A stretch of DNA of 64,000 nt from Spongilla lacustris (lineage: Eukaryota; Porifera; Demospongiae; Spongillida; Spongillidae). Below are positions 36,699 through 48,479 of the stretch, piece after piece; position 1 is the stretch's first letter; the number at the start of each line of letters is the position of its first letter. The stretch lies in the NCBI GenBank assembly GCA_949361645.1, contig OX442426.1:1243770-1307769 (forward strand). The letters run 5' to 3'. The notes under the pieces are model-generated. The model worked only from the letters and a program-made list of their open reading frames with translations, searched no databases and was not told the origin of the DNA. The translations under genes were made by a program, and so were the position numbers.

Positions 36699-36908
36699 AA
36701 GGTTCAGCTCAGGATTGATGAATTTAAGGATATGAAGAGGAGAGAGATAGCTGAGAAAGAAGAGCGACGCAGAAAAAGAAAAGCAGCTTTAGAAGAAGAG
36801 GCTGCATTAGAGCGCATGAAAGCTATAATGAACAAAGGAGCACAATGCTGCAATCCTAGCTTGCCAAATGCTAGTGGAGAATTTTATCGTGCTCAGCATC
36901 AGCATTGA
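36699..36908 (+). CDS. Charged coiled-coil C-terminal exon
   Basis: Open to a TGA at 36906-36908 and reads KVQLRIDEFKDMKRREIAEK, then a run of E/R/K with ALEEEAALERMKAIM. Likely the last exon of the same + strand gene as 36329-36562. No family assigned. Confidence 0.4.
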   Translation, partial: KVQLRIDEFKDMKRREIAEKEERRRKRKAALEEEAALERMKAIMNKGAQCCNPSLPNASGEFYRAQHQH

Positions 36909-37770
36909 ACATCGTCACTACATGTATCCTTTACATATACTTATGGGTCAACCAAATTCATTGATTTGCGTATGATCCATCATTGCAAACCCATAACTTT
37001 GATTAAATGTTTAATGAGATTTAGTGTTCCTTAATAGGGGTGCGTTCCACATTCGGGCCCTTTGCTCATGGTGATCTGCTCTCATTGAACGCGTGGAAAC
37101 TAAGCCCTACGCCCCGAAAAATTGAAATGGTTACGTACACCCATAGCAGCGAACCTGACAACCGATGCCTTTTAGAACCAGCTGTGCACGGGGTACATAA
37201 AACGTAATCAACACCTAAAAGCCATACTAGCAGTGATAAACACCTTTGAACTATATTGTAAGCAAAAATCACGTGGCCTGGTGTTGCCAACTGTCGGCTC
37301 TGGTACTTCAAACCTATCGACTTACGCACGGCGATCACCGACTACATGTGTTCAAAAAACTACAACGACGCTCGGTGACTGAATTGGAACATGCCAAAGC
37401 TATCACAGTAAAGTTAGTTCTTTGTACTGTCGTTTTTTGGTACAGGTTAGTGGCAACGCATTTTCTGAAGTAGATTTCTAGCCTTTGAAAATCCACCATT
37501 TTGGTGTCTTTTTGGGGGTGGGGGAATTAATATTTGTGCAATGAAGTGGGTTTTAACAGAGCGTTTAAAATATAGCCTTACATTTCTTTTGGTCTAAATT
37601 TGACTCCATGCTCGTATGTAAATAGATTGAGCTTGAACTGAATTATTATTTATTCTTTACTCTCTTGGCTGGAGGGGGTATGGCAGCTACCAATTGTGGC
37701 TCAATACGTAGTAAGTGTTCTTGCACAATGCGCATCAGGTTCTGCATGTGGTTGTGGATTGGAGCAAATG

Positions 37771-39562
37771 TCAAGCCAAGAATTTTGCATGAATTGACTT
37801 GGCCCCTGAAAAGGGGGCTGTTTCTCCTTTGGGGTTATCGCCAACAATTTGGCTGGATATGTGGTGCATCCTTTCCTCACGAGCTAGACAGTTTCCTGAT
37901 GATTTGAGCCACCTGAAACACCAGTGAGTTAGAATTGAGCCTTTGCTGTATGTTGTGACACACCGCCTTAGAAGCCTCAGTATGGCAAGCCCAGCCTTAA
38001 TCGCCGGCAATACATGTACCTGAACTTCAGTCCATGATGAGTAGGCAGCTGTAGTTTAGCTCTGGTGACATGCACGAATGTCATTGGCAGAAGTGTGTAT
38101 ATATTATGTAACCTCTGTACAAGTCATTGACATTCACTTGAACTGCTTCTCCTGTAGCAAGTTGTATGATGGCTTTGTCAGGACTAGCTGGTAGAGATTA
38201 CCCTCTTCAGCAAACCCGCTGCTTGCTTCTCCTCCTCAGGTGTAAGTGTTGGTGCACACTCATGCTCTTCATAGTCACCATCCTTAATATCCCTGCTGCA
38301 GTCTGTATACAGTGCTCCAGAACATCTGACAGCAGCAGCATTATCACACTTGATGATAGTCTGACTAGGGGACCATCCTGGTGACCGTCCTCTGAGCAGC
38401 AGGGGATTTTCCTCTGGGCAGCAGGGGATCATCCTCTGAGCAGCAGGGGACCATCCTCTGAGTAGCAGGGGATCATCCTCGGAGCAGCAGGGGATCATCC
38501 TCTGAGCAGCAGGGGACCATCCTCTGATCAGCAGGGGACCGTCCTCTGAGCAGCATGGGACTGTCCTCTGAGCGGCAGGGGATCATCCTCTGAGCAGCAG
38601 GAGATCATCCTCGGAGCAGCAGGGGATCATCCTCTGAGCAGCAGGGGACCATCCTCTGATCAGCAGGGGACCATCCTCTGATCAGCAGGGGACCGTCCTC
38701 TGAGCAGCACGGGACTGTCCCCTGAGCAGCAGGGAATCATCCTCTGAGCAACAGGGGATCATCCTCAGGGCAGCATGGGACCATCCTCTGAGCAGCAGGG
38801 GACTGTCCTCTGAGCAGCAGGGGGCCATCCTCTGAGCAGCATGGGACCATCCTCTGATCAGCAGGGGACCGTCCTCTGAGCAGCATGGGACTGTCCTCTG
38901 AGCAGCAGGGGATCATCCTCTGAGCAGCAGGAGATCATCCTCTGAGTAGCAGTGGATCATCCTCTGATCAGCAGGGAACCATCCTCTGAGCAGCAGGGGA
39001 TCATCCTCTGGGCAGCATGGGACCATCCCCTGGGCAGCATGGGACCATCTCTGAGCAGCAGAGGACTATCCGTCCTCTGAGCAGCATGGACGGTTCACAG
39101 CATCATATGCTGCTATCCACTCCCGGAGGCATTTGGAGCACACCAGTGCACCACACAGCAGCTCCAGTGGCTGTGAGAGGGTGTTGGAGCACAGTGCACA
39201 CTTCAGCTCCTTTAGCATTGATAGGCTGTTAGCTCTTGCCAAAGGTGGGCTAGGCTCACTATGGAGAACTAGAGGAGGGGCAATCTTCTCAAGATGACCT
39301 CTTATGATGTCATATGTTTACTTGTTTTGCCACTCAAATAGCATCACTACACATTTGTGATGCACTCACTTTGTGATGGCACAGATGGTTCTCTACATAC
39401 CCAGCTTACATTGCATGCAGAACATCTCAGGGTTACATCATCCCCAGATGTGTCAATGTCAAAAGCTATTTTCAGCTCAGCTGAGAATGCTATGCACTCA
39501 GAGCTGGTTCTTTTCTTTGCCCTGTACTTCGTTAGCCTCTGCCCACACACTCTGCAATGTAT
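37771..39562 (-). pseudogene. Zinc-finger-rich protein fragments, minus strand
   Basis: Four coding-like pieces in order on the minus strand. 39562-39416 starts after TTGCAG with RVCGQRLTKYRAKKRTSSE and ends in CSACN. About 39275-39063 contains a RING-like C-x2-C ... C-x4-C-x2-C module (KCALCSNTLSQPLELLCGAL then VCSKCLREW). About 38370-38184 reads TIIKCDNAAAVRCSG. About 38030-37771 reads LPAIKAGLAILRLLRRCV. A 23-bp minisatellite separates the second and third. Such Cys-rich modules resemble the RAG1 N-terminal-like zinc fingers of some invertebrate transposons. That link is a memory-based inference. Confidence 0.4.
38385..39085 (+). repeat. 23-bp minisatellite, ~30 copies
   Basis: The unit CCTCTGAGCAGCAGGGGATC plus AT(C) repeats with GATC/GACC/GACTGT variants. 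It interrupts the Cys-rich minus-strand coding pieces. Confidence 0.95.
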
Positions 39563-40389
39563 GGAAATTGTAATCCATACCTATAATGTATAGGGCAAAA
39601 CCACAACGTACGTCGATTATTCATGCAATACGCTCAGCTTGTTCGTGGTGACAGAAAATGCGTTGCCACTTCAGGTTAGTAAATTCTGGTAGCCACATGC
39701 CTCCTGAGCATCGCTGTAGTACTCATACCTTCCAGTTCAGTCACCAAAGGCTACGTCGTCGCATTTAGTAACGCCCTCGGCTCCTTCTAAATACGTATCG
39801 CGTGACCTTGCTAAACGGTATGCGCATGCTATCTATGTGGAATTTCAATTGTGCGCATTGACTGGACATGACAGGAAAAGGAATGCAGTGTTTGAGTTCG
39901 TTTTCACTTTTTGATTTGCTAGTTCTGGTGAGTTATGGTTTGCTTTTAAACATCAGATGTCTATAATGAGCCATCAGTTAAGAAATATATGATAATACCG
40001 TAAATGATCTAATTATTGACTTAGTTTCCAGCCGCATACAACCGTGTGCTCTACCCATTTCTAAGTGACGTCACGCGGAATAAACACGGAAGACTTGGAG
40101 AGTGCAGGAAGCGGATAAGCAGATAACTTTGATGAGGGATCTGAACTTAATGAAGAAGGCACCGAATCAGACGACGATGGAGCGGGAATATAATTGTGAT
40201 TTTACTGTCTGCCATTTTGTTTTCATTAAATTAAGCTTTACCCGAACTTGGCAATGTCAGCCTTTATTTTATGAAGCGTCTTTTCTACCTAAACAGTGAC
40301 AAATACGCATTTCTTTTACGTGGAATCCGTGCCTTAGCCGTCAAATAAGAAATAAATGTTTGACGTCACGTAGAAATGAAGGTGTGGCA

Positions 40390-40756
40390 CGTACGTAAAA
40401 TGGTTCACCGCTGCACTATGTTTGACACTAAGCCTCGCCTGAACCAACGCTATAAAGGTATTGCGAAAAGTCACCGTTTGTTTGGACACTATTTTCCTAC
40501 CAGTAGGTAAAATTTGGCATTAAAAGTATTTTCGGTGTTGGAGTTGTGATACGTTTTACCTCCGGGACCTATCAGGCCTCGGATACAGCCAGCAGAATGA
40601 ATTTATAACATCCAAATCGTAATATATGCACATAAGGGATGGGGTAATAGTTTCTAGAATTTAGCATGAAACGGTTGTATGGTTGTGGAGTTATAACATT
40701 TTCAAAAACACCTTAAAAGTTGTCATTACAAAACGGTACCGAGTTCATATGTGCCA
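40390..40756 (-). repeat. Right terminal inverted repeat of the 8.4-kb element
   Basis: Reverse complement of the left arm 32404-32770. Confidence 0.9.
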
Positions 40757-40934
40757 CATCTTTAGTGCACATTCAGTAACCAATCAGTGCTAATGTGTTT
40801 TATACTATTTCAATGTCTGCATTGTAATTGGACTCTTGTAGCAGTACATAATCTTGACCCATAGCAATGTGATAATGTTGCAATATGCATGCCTTGTGTG
40901 CAAACGTGTACTTTTGCTGTGCTATGTTTGGTAG

Positions 40935-41362
40935 TCTACTGCAGCTCTTGTAGGAGGGAATCTTCAAATGGACAGATGTACATATATACTGCTGCTTACT
41001 CATTGCTCAGACGACGATATTATTTAGAAAGAGCAATAACAAGAGCCACTATTGCAGAAGAGAGAGCTGCTACTTCCAAAGAAACAGCTAGTGTTGCTGA
41101 TAAAACAGCCACTAGTGCTGAAGAGAGAGCCATTATGGCTGAGAGAGCAGCTCTTCTGTTAGCAGCAACTTTTGCTTCTTCAAAGCAAAAGGTGCTGCTG
41201 ACAACAGAGCCAACTTGTATGAGGAGAGAGCTATTTCAGCTGAGACACGAGCTGCATTGGCAGAAGACAGAGCCATTGCTGCAGAGAGAAAAGCCACTGC
41301 AGCTGAGCAGAGAGCCACTATAGCTGAAAAAGAGTGTGCTCTTGTAAAACAACGATTGTCTG
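40935..41362 (+). pseudogene. Truncated coiled-coil exon (dead kinase paralogue)
   Basis: Starts after GGTAG with STAALVGGNLQM, the same as the intact final exon at 53787, but loses frame within 30 codons and has further indels. In shifting frames it still shows TRATIAEERAAT and ETASVADK repeats. Similarity stops at about 41362, near the start of the LINE remnant, before the kinase domain. Confidence 0.88.
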
Positions 41363-41424
41363 ACATTTTTAAATGGTATTAAAGTGATCTCGTATTGCGC
41401 ATGAGATCCCCATAATAAAATTAC

Positions 41425-41580
41425 TTACTGTAACTATCGTCCTGTTTCTAAGATCTGTATTTATCAAAGTGATGGAATCTATTGTTTCGGACCCTTTGGT
41501 TCATTTTCTCAGAGTTAATGGTCTGATATAAAAAGATCAGTATGGCTTTCTATTATCCATTCTAGTAAATTATGCATTCA
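41425..41580 (+). pseudogene. Non-LTR retrotransposon RT remnant
   Basis: Reads NYRPVS in one frame and IKVMESIVSDPLVHFLRVNG then KDQYGFL in another, with an internal stop. This is the start of a LINE reverse transcriptase domain (NYRPVSL...FEK...Q.GF). Too short and decayed to assign a clade. Confidence 0.7.
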
Positions 41581-41829
41581 TGTCTGATATAATGTCCAAA
41601 CTAAAGAAGGTGCATTACTTACAAACAATTTACTCTTTGACCCTTTCCTTTGCCTCAGACTGTACATATACATGATCGGCAGGACCTAGGAAGTCCTAAA
41701 ATGTTATTGCAGTGTTCATTAAATAATTATTTAGATTTATGTATGTACACTGGTCCGATATGCCATCATAATACATGAAATCTTCATGTCCCAATTGGCT
41801 TCATTATCTGCTGCTGCAATAATCAGCAT

Positions 41830-42095
41830 TGAATGGAGTGTAGGATAAAACCTTCCAATCATTCCATCAGGTTGTGTATGATATGGAGGAGTTCAAGATT
41901 GTTAACAGATTCATATTAACAGAGCAGACTCAAAATTCCTGCCTTGGTCTGTGTGTAGTACTGTAGGTGCACCAAACTAGGAGACAAACTTGTTGATGAA
42001 TAGTAATGGCCTCCATACATGTATCTAAGGATTGGGAATGCCTCTGTCCACTTGTTAAATAGTCCCCTATAACCAGCACATACTTGTTAGGGCGA
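41830..42095 (-). pseudogene. Old gypsy element, integrase core remnant
   Basis: Degenerate integrase segments in shifting frames: NKYVLVIGDYLT, MEAITIHQQVC, and the THRPRQEF region where the second catalytic Asp is expected. Part of the same minus-strand element as 49880-50830; the CACTA-like transposon lies between the halves. Confidence 0.65.
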
Positions 42096-42463
42096 CATGT
42101 CACTCACTCAGCCCGTCGGGAAAAAACAGGCGCTAATCGCCTTATATCGCGCTGGTATACGATTGCGTTTGAGCTAACGTCCATTATTTTATTAATGGCT
42201 GAAGCGCGATGAATAACTCTAAATCGCGATGGAACTGCCGTTTCCAACGCGTTTCACGATTAATCGCTATATCCCCAAACGCGATAAATCGCAGCGCTCA
42301 ACGTAACGCTACAATCGCGATTGTAGAAGCGCATGGTTAAATTTAGCCTATATTGATATTACGTATTTCATAATTATAATCTTCCATTATTGCAGTGAAA
42401 TTATTGACAAAAAATTTTTATTTCATTTCAGGCAACACTCGGTGAACAGGTAATGACGTCAGT

Positions 42464-44432
42464 CTACAGTGTCTCCTCGGTAACTGCTGCAACCTGCTTC
42501 TTCATCCTTTCCTGCTTGAGAGCAGCTCTCGTATTCTGGCATTTGGCATTCATACTGCTGATCACTTTTTTCTTCCAACGTTCTTCTTCTTCTGATGGAT
42601 TAGCCGGGTAGATGTATCGAACGTGTGCTTCAGTATGGCATGTAAATTATGTCAGTGTATGTGTATAGATATCATGCATGTATTCAGTTTGACTTATATT
42701 AATAAAATCTGATCAACTCACCTCTGATTCCACGGATTACCCGCTGATCTAGAAGCTCCCGGTTGGGTGCAGGGATCTAGAAGCTCCCGGTTGGGTGCAG
42801 GGGTACAGTTACTGGAACCAATTTTTTCTCTCGAAAAAAACACCGTAAGCAGATTGACTGCAAGCCGAGCTGGAGTGCTTGAAATCATTTCTGCCATAGT
42901 CACCTTTCCTAAATCCCCCTGTGGAATCCAGATTTTCAGTTGTTCGTTGATGTGGGATTTAGCATCCCCTAACCAACAACCTAAATAAACACAAAAATTC
43001 TTTTAATGCCTGAGTGGTTAACCGCATGCACATTTTACCTTTTTCGTCTTGCATTGAACTTGGCCCAATTGGAGCATCCGCGTCAATGTCTGATCCAGGG
43101 TAGTCACGCTTGCATGCTAATGTATTTCCGAATTTTGAGCTGCATGCTGGATGGTTTCACATAAATACCTTTAGGACTGTCTAAGGCACTTGATGGTGAA
43201 TTAAACAGCTTTTTCCCTGTCGCACAACCAGATCGGCCGCTAGTGCAAGATAAAGGAGACAGAGATTGCTCCTAGAGAGAAGACATAGTTGACTCACGGT
43301 ACACGCAGCTATTAAATTATTCGTGACACTGCAAGCAGAATTACCTTGAGATTAGGTTCAGATGCCATGACTCTTCCTTTTGGTGTTGTCTCTGGGGCCG
43401 GTAATTGCAGGCGCTTTTCAATACCTTCCAGCTTCTATATAATATACACATAAAGACGCATGAGCCAGATAACACTATATAACATGATATGCATACCTTC
43501 ATAACGGCATCTTCGAAGCTCAAACCACCCCACGAGCGTGTGGAATTTGTTGTTCCTCGGGAGTACAGCTTCTATTTTTAAACATAACTGTTTAAATCGT
43601 GCATAGTATACATGTACACGTAGTGTTTGCACCTTGAGCATTTCATCACTAACTCGCATGAGTTCATCCGATCTGGATTTCGTAGACGTTTTCAGTTTTG
43701 GTTTAGTAGTAGCTGTACCAATCTTGCCAATAGAAAATAAAAAATATGTAAATGTGATGTAATTACTTCAGCAATGTGTTCACTTCTCTTCGCACTCACA
43801 TCCAGGCTGTCAGCATCCTCATCCGAATCTGAACTAGCCGTATGCGTTGAGCCAGTAGGCGAAAGCTGCGGCGAAATTTCTACAGCTCCATCTGTGTGCA
43901 CAACATAAATATCTAAATCCTGCAACGCGCAGCGCTACCAAACAAATTATAAGCTAGTACAGCACCAAAGCGTAAATGTTACCATTGCTAGTACTAGTAG
44001 TAGCACGCATTTTCGTTTGTCGTGTCTCATTTTCGTCTTCGCTTCCGCTAGACATCATTTCTAAGGCCTCCTGCATTTCACCAGCAGATCCTATAAAGGG
44101 CTTGATTAATTATTTCATACGTAGAATGTACAAAGTGATTAATACCTAACGCTTCTACAGTTGCCAGGTACGTTTTCTTGTCAGTCCATTTTACCGAGTA
44201 GCTATTGCCAACGTTTGGCACCTCGGAGTCATTGAACTTAATTTTTTTCAAAGGAACAACAGCTTTGCTGTTCTCACTATCAAAGTGGACAATAGCATGA
44301 GTTGGGCCTATTGTAAATAAAGATAGCAACATTGAACCTTGCAAGTACAAGCAGAATAACTTAGGACATGCCACCTATGCGCATGCTTTATTACTCACCT
44401 TTCCACGAAGCACTTTCTTTGCGTTTCGCCAT
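42464..44432 (-). CDS. BEN-domain protein, ~11 exons
   Basis: ATG at 44430-44432 (MAKRKESASWK). Inferred exons (approximate): 44432-44400, 44309-44146, 44088-43983, 43922-43803, 43721-43633, 43572-43499, 43436-43346, 43276-43171, 43122-43039, 42980-42722, 42627-42464, all with GT..AG borders. Exon 2 encodes a small beta-rich module (KAVVPLKKIKFNDSEVP, YSVKWTDKKTYLATVEAL); the middle exons are Ser-rich. The last two form a BEN domain (ARLAVNLLTVFFSREKIGSS ... NPSEEEERWKKKV), a DNA-binding fold, ending KQVAAVTEETL. A 29-bp tandem duplication at 42745-42802 shifts the frame inside the BEN exon. Probably a regulatory or DNA-binding accessory protein of the transposon. Confidence 0.72.
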
Positions 44433-44569
44433 CTTCTGTCAAAAAATGAACACGTGAAACCGAAGCAGCTGCTCACAATGTAGATTTATTAAGTAGATAG
44501 GAAGAGGTCAGTCGCAATAGCACAGCGCATGCGCAAAATTAAATTTTGAATTTGAAGTTCAGCCCGGCA
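44433..44569. promoter_or_regulatory. Divergent promoter region
   Basis: Only 137 bases separate the two start codons, so both transposon genes must be driven from here. No TATA box is obvious on either side. Confidence 0.5.
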
Positions 44570-47500
44570 ATGAGTGGCAAACGCAAACGACAATACCTTG
44601 AAGACACAAGCATCAGCGCAATTCCCCTGCGAACAAGATCCTGTTATGTTTCCAGAACACTGTTACGCAATACTGAGGAAGCCGTAGACCGTCAAACCCA
44701 GTGAGCCAATTTTTATTTATGTTACGTAAGTATAAATAGCTTTTAAAGGTTGAACTGAACATTATTTATGTTTCTATTACGGCTCTTTTCGTTAATTACC
44801 TCCGGTACTTTATTAAGAACAGGACGGCCATATTTTGCCCCATCCTACGTGCATAAGTTATGTATTTATTTTCATTCGAACAGAGACGTGGGTTTTATAG
44901 AGACGAACAACAGAGATTTCATCAGCTTGTGGAGTACAGGTATACGGAGAAAAGCTACAAATACTATTAGTTCATTAACAAATTTCACGTTGACAGATTC
45001 AGAGTCTTGCAGTACTGAGAACACGAAAGCCACAAATGCTCCAAACAAATATTGCATGTCATTATACTCTGGTTCTAAGGTCACCATGATGGAGTATAGC
45101 CTGAAGATACTGGAGTATTCTTTAACACACTGTCTAACAAAACATGCCACAGATGATTTGTTGAAATTGATTGCTGACATTCTTCCTCAACCTAACTGTG
45201 CAACAAGGTCAAATTACAAACAGGACAAATTTTTTTCCAACTTCCTAAAATATCCAATAGCTGACGTGCATAAATACTGCTTCCAGTGCCATCATTTAGC
45301 TGACTCTTTGCATGATACTCCTGCTGTTTTCCACAATGGATGCAACGAAAAATTTGAAAAGTTTTTGGTCTGTGATATTGAGCAACAAATTGCACACCTC
45401 TTATCAGGTAAGTTATTCTTGTATTTCTTATGATTGATCTGTATTGTTGAATATTCCTAGATTCATGTACATGGCAAGCAATCCAGGGCAGATTTAGTCG
45501 CTCAAGTGAGTCAGGGGTTATAAGCGACATCTATGATGGAATCTTGTACAAAGAGCACTCATCACCTGGTGAATTTCTGTCACAAAATTTTCCTGCAAAT
45601 CTTTCATTTACAATAAGTACTGATGGTGTCAAAGTCTTCAAATCATCAGTGTCAGAGGTCTGGCCAGTGTGGCTGGTTGTGAATGAACTACCATCTCATT
45701 TAAGGTTAGTATCCCAATCCCTCAGTACACTCAGATTTGCATTCTTTTTTATCACTGATACAATATTTTGATATTCAAGAAAACATATTTTGCTAGGTGG
45801 CCTCTGGTTCTCTAAACATAAACCTACCATGGCAACGTATTTGATGCCACTAATAGAAAAGTTTAATGCACTTTTAGAAACAGGTTAGCAAAACTTGCTA
45901 TTCAGTATTGTATACATGCAATCATGTTCCAGGGATAGAAGTTCAAACTCCAGATGGTAGGATGACTTCCAGGTCTATGATTCTAATGTGTACAGCAGAT
46001 TTACCAGCCAAAGCCAAAGTTGCAAACTCTCTGCAATATAATGGCTATTTCGGTTGTAATACATGCACCATTCCAGGGACATATATAGGACACAACATGA
46101 CATGGCAATATGACCCATCTGCTACACTGAGGACCCATGATTCCATTATATCAAATGCAGAGGATGCAATTAAAATTCGTAATCCAGTAAGTATTATTTG
46201 CCATCCTATGCCACTCATGCTAATGATCACATAGGTGTGTGGAATCAAAGGAGTACCAGTGTTGGCAATGCATAAACCTTTTCATCTTGTGTACGGAATG
46301 GTGACTGATGTGCTTCATGCAGTTGGTGTGGGGATAGTAAGAATGTTGCTGAACTGCTGGTTCTCTAAGAGCAAGCAATGAGAAAGATATAGTATATGCC
46401 ACAAGGCAAGTAGATGTCATAAGCCAAAATTCATTACATGTGCATTGATACAGCTAGGTACATGTGATGCCAAACTTATGAAAATTGCAGTTCCAAATGT
46501 AATCAAACATCCTCCAAAGTCATTAACTGAGCATACTAAATGGAAAGGTACATACTTCAATGAACTAATTGTCTAGCTCACAGGTGTGTTGTCCACCCAG
46601 CAATAGAATACTTTTCCTGGCTGTTGTACTACTCAGTTCCAATTCTTTACAATGTGTTGAATGAAAAGTACTATAGGCATTACTGCCTTCTAGTTGTCAG
46701 TTTTCATATTCTGTTAAGTGAACATATAACTCAAGACTTGATACTGCTAGCCGAAGAATACTTGCACAAATTCTATGTGGAGTACCCCAACCTGTATAGT
46801 GAGTCAGCCAACACATTTTATTAATTGTGTTTAATGTTTTTACTGCAACAGGTGTTGAATCAACATCTATGAATTGTCGTCTATTGAGTCATTTAGTACT
46901 TTATACTAAAGCTTGGGGCCCTGTTTGGACAATGTCGTGTTTCCCATTTGAGTCTATGAATCATGTGCTGAAGAAGCATTTCCATGGAACTAGAGAAGTA
47001 GCGATACAGGTTTTTTATAATGGCATTATGATTTGTAGCACCTTTTAAATATTTGACTTTCAGATAGCCCAAAACTTTTCTCGGCTTCAGCTGTTGCCAA
47101 GATTGGTAAATTATTATTGCAATAACCATGATGATGCATATGGATTGAAAATGTATGTCATTATATAGAATGGGTAGTGCAAATGTTATCATACTACAAT
47201 GTATTTCATTAGCTGCAAACCAATGTCAAGCAGTATCTTAGGAGCTGAAATTCTTTTGTCTACTGAGCAGCTGTCTGATTTGACATCATATTTGCAAAAC
47301 TCTTTACACATTGACTTTATGACCATTACATCATACAAAGCTTTTTCCAGAGCAAGGATTAATCATCGTGTCTACCATTCAACTTCATATGGAAGAGCCA
47401 CCAAACAAAATAGCTACACAGTTTTATTCACTGGTGATAACGGTTCGACACTGTTTTGTGGACAAATAAAATATTTTGTGTCATGTGCAACTGTTAGTCA

Positions 47501-47741
47501 CATATCAAAAATAATATGTGCAATTGATCAGTTTGATGAGGAATTATCACTACTAAGCAAAACTACATATGCAGCTATGGATGATCATCTGAAAAATATA
47601 TTCCACAGCTTTCCAGAAGCCAGTTTTCATAGAATATTTATCACAGCTGAGCAAATAGTATCTCCTTGCATTAGAATTAATTTGACTGGGAATGAATTTA
47701 TCGTAGCAACATTCCCCAACAAACTGGATTTCATCAATTAG
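44570..47741 (+). CDS. CACTA/Tnp2-like transposase, 11 exons
   Basis: Exons with compatible phases: 44570-44700, 44884-45407, 45461-45704, 45780-45883, 45933-46186, 46235-46409, 46454-46547, 46603-46798, 46852-47009, 47064-47152, 47213-47741. ATG is at 44570 (MSGKRKRQYLEDTS). Core motifs of the EnSpm transposase: STDGVKVFKSS then WPVWLVVNELP (first Asp), LLGGLWFSKHKPTM, TADLPAKAKVANSLQYNGYF followed by GCNTC, VTDVLHAVGVGIVRMLLNCW, KHPPKSLTEHTKWK, and WGPVWTMSCFPFESMNHVLK with HFHGTREVA. Introns are only about 44-75 bases apart from the first (183). A 4-base tandem duplication (46371-46378) shifts the frame of exon 6; every other junction is consistent, so this is a single lesion. Acts as the DNA-cutting and joining enzyme. 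Confidence 0.82.
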
Positions 47742-47835
47742 TGCTGGACAGTTTTTAATGCATTTTTGTGTTATTTTTATTATTTTTCATTCATGCACAA
47801 TGGATGATTAATTAATAGTTAATTGTTGAATTAAT

Positions 47836-48013
47836 AGAAGAAGAATGGTGTGACATAGTAACATCAGGTCACCATATCCATCATTATGGAAGTTGGCTTG
47901 TACCCAATGATTTGGACGACTGGGCCGCACGTAAGTTTGGTGCGATGCAATATACTCAATTCAAAGGACCTCTCCCAGAGAACGAATGCCCTTCCGATGT
48001 CCCTGAGTACTAG
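47836..48013 (+). CDS. Possible extra exon of the CACTA element
   Basis: After AATTAATAG an open frame encodes EEEWCDIVTSGHHIHHYGSW, then VPNDLDDWAARKFG and a TAG stop at 48011. It looks like protein and follows the transposase stop by 95 bases. It may be an alternative last exon or part of a third frame. Confidence 0.4.
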
Positions 48014-48479
48014 ATCAGATCATTAATCATTCAGTGACACTCGCTATCACAATTAAACCAGTGTGTGTATGTGTGTGAGCACACAGTATCACAACATTTC
48101 AGAATTGATTGCCAACATATTTCATACAACTGCAAACAAGTGTGTTAAAAACGTGATCACAAAAATGCAATAAAAACTGCACATCACAATACGCATGTTC
48201 AAAAAGCTTCTAATGCAACAGGGGAATGAGATATCCTATTGAGGGCTGGAGAGGTTCAATGAAATGGCAAACAGTACAAATCCTCAATGGTTTGGTTCTT
48301 GGTAGCACACCAGTGAGCTTCAGAAAAACAGGTAACCCTATCAGGAGCAGAGCATATTCATGACAAGCTTTGCAACACATAAGGAAGTTGTGTTATGATA
48401 ACTTTTCCACAGGCATCACAATCAGATAAATGTACAAGTACATCACATGCACCACCAGCTGCAACTGACAGTAATCAAA

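Larger units (their letters stand above)
32404..40756. mobile_element. Large TIR element, 8.4 kb, with a nested transposon
   Basis: Ends are ~365-base inverted repeats (32404-32770 and 40390-40756; GGCACATATGAACTCGGTAC at the tip). It sits in the intron between ankyrin exon D and the coiled-coil exon of the upstream paralogue; in the intact gene that intron is about 640 bases. It holds coding fragments on both strands (36329-36908 +, 37771-39562 -), a 23-bp minisatellite, and a complete 3.2-kb DDE transposon. I found no clear target duplication at the ends. Confidence 0.8.
14830..41362 (+). pseudogene. Broken ankyrin/coiled-coil kinase paralogue
   Basis: Ten exon-like segments on the + strand match the intact gene at 51313-55439: 14830-14919, three copies of one ankyrin exon (16282, 17562, 24175), one partial and three complete copies of another (30801, 31175, 31565, 31995), 32221-32289, and the start of the last exon at 40935. 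All borders are phase 0. The last exon loses frame within about 30 codons (TAG near 41025) and is cut off before the kinase domain, where a LINE remnant begins. Ankyrin exons may still be transcribed, but a functional kinase is excluded. Exon duplication and at least four insertions stretched the locus to 26 kb. Confidence 0.7.
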
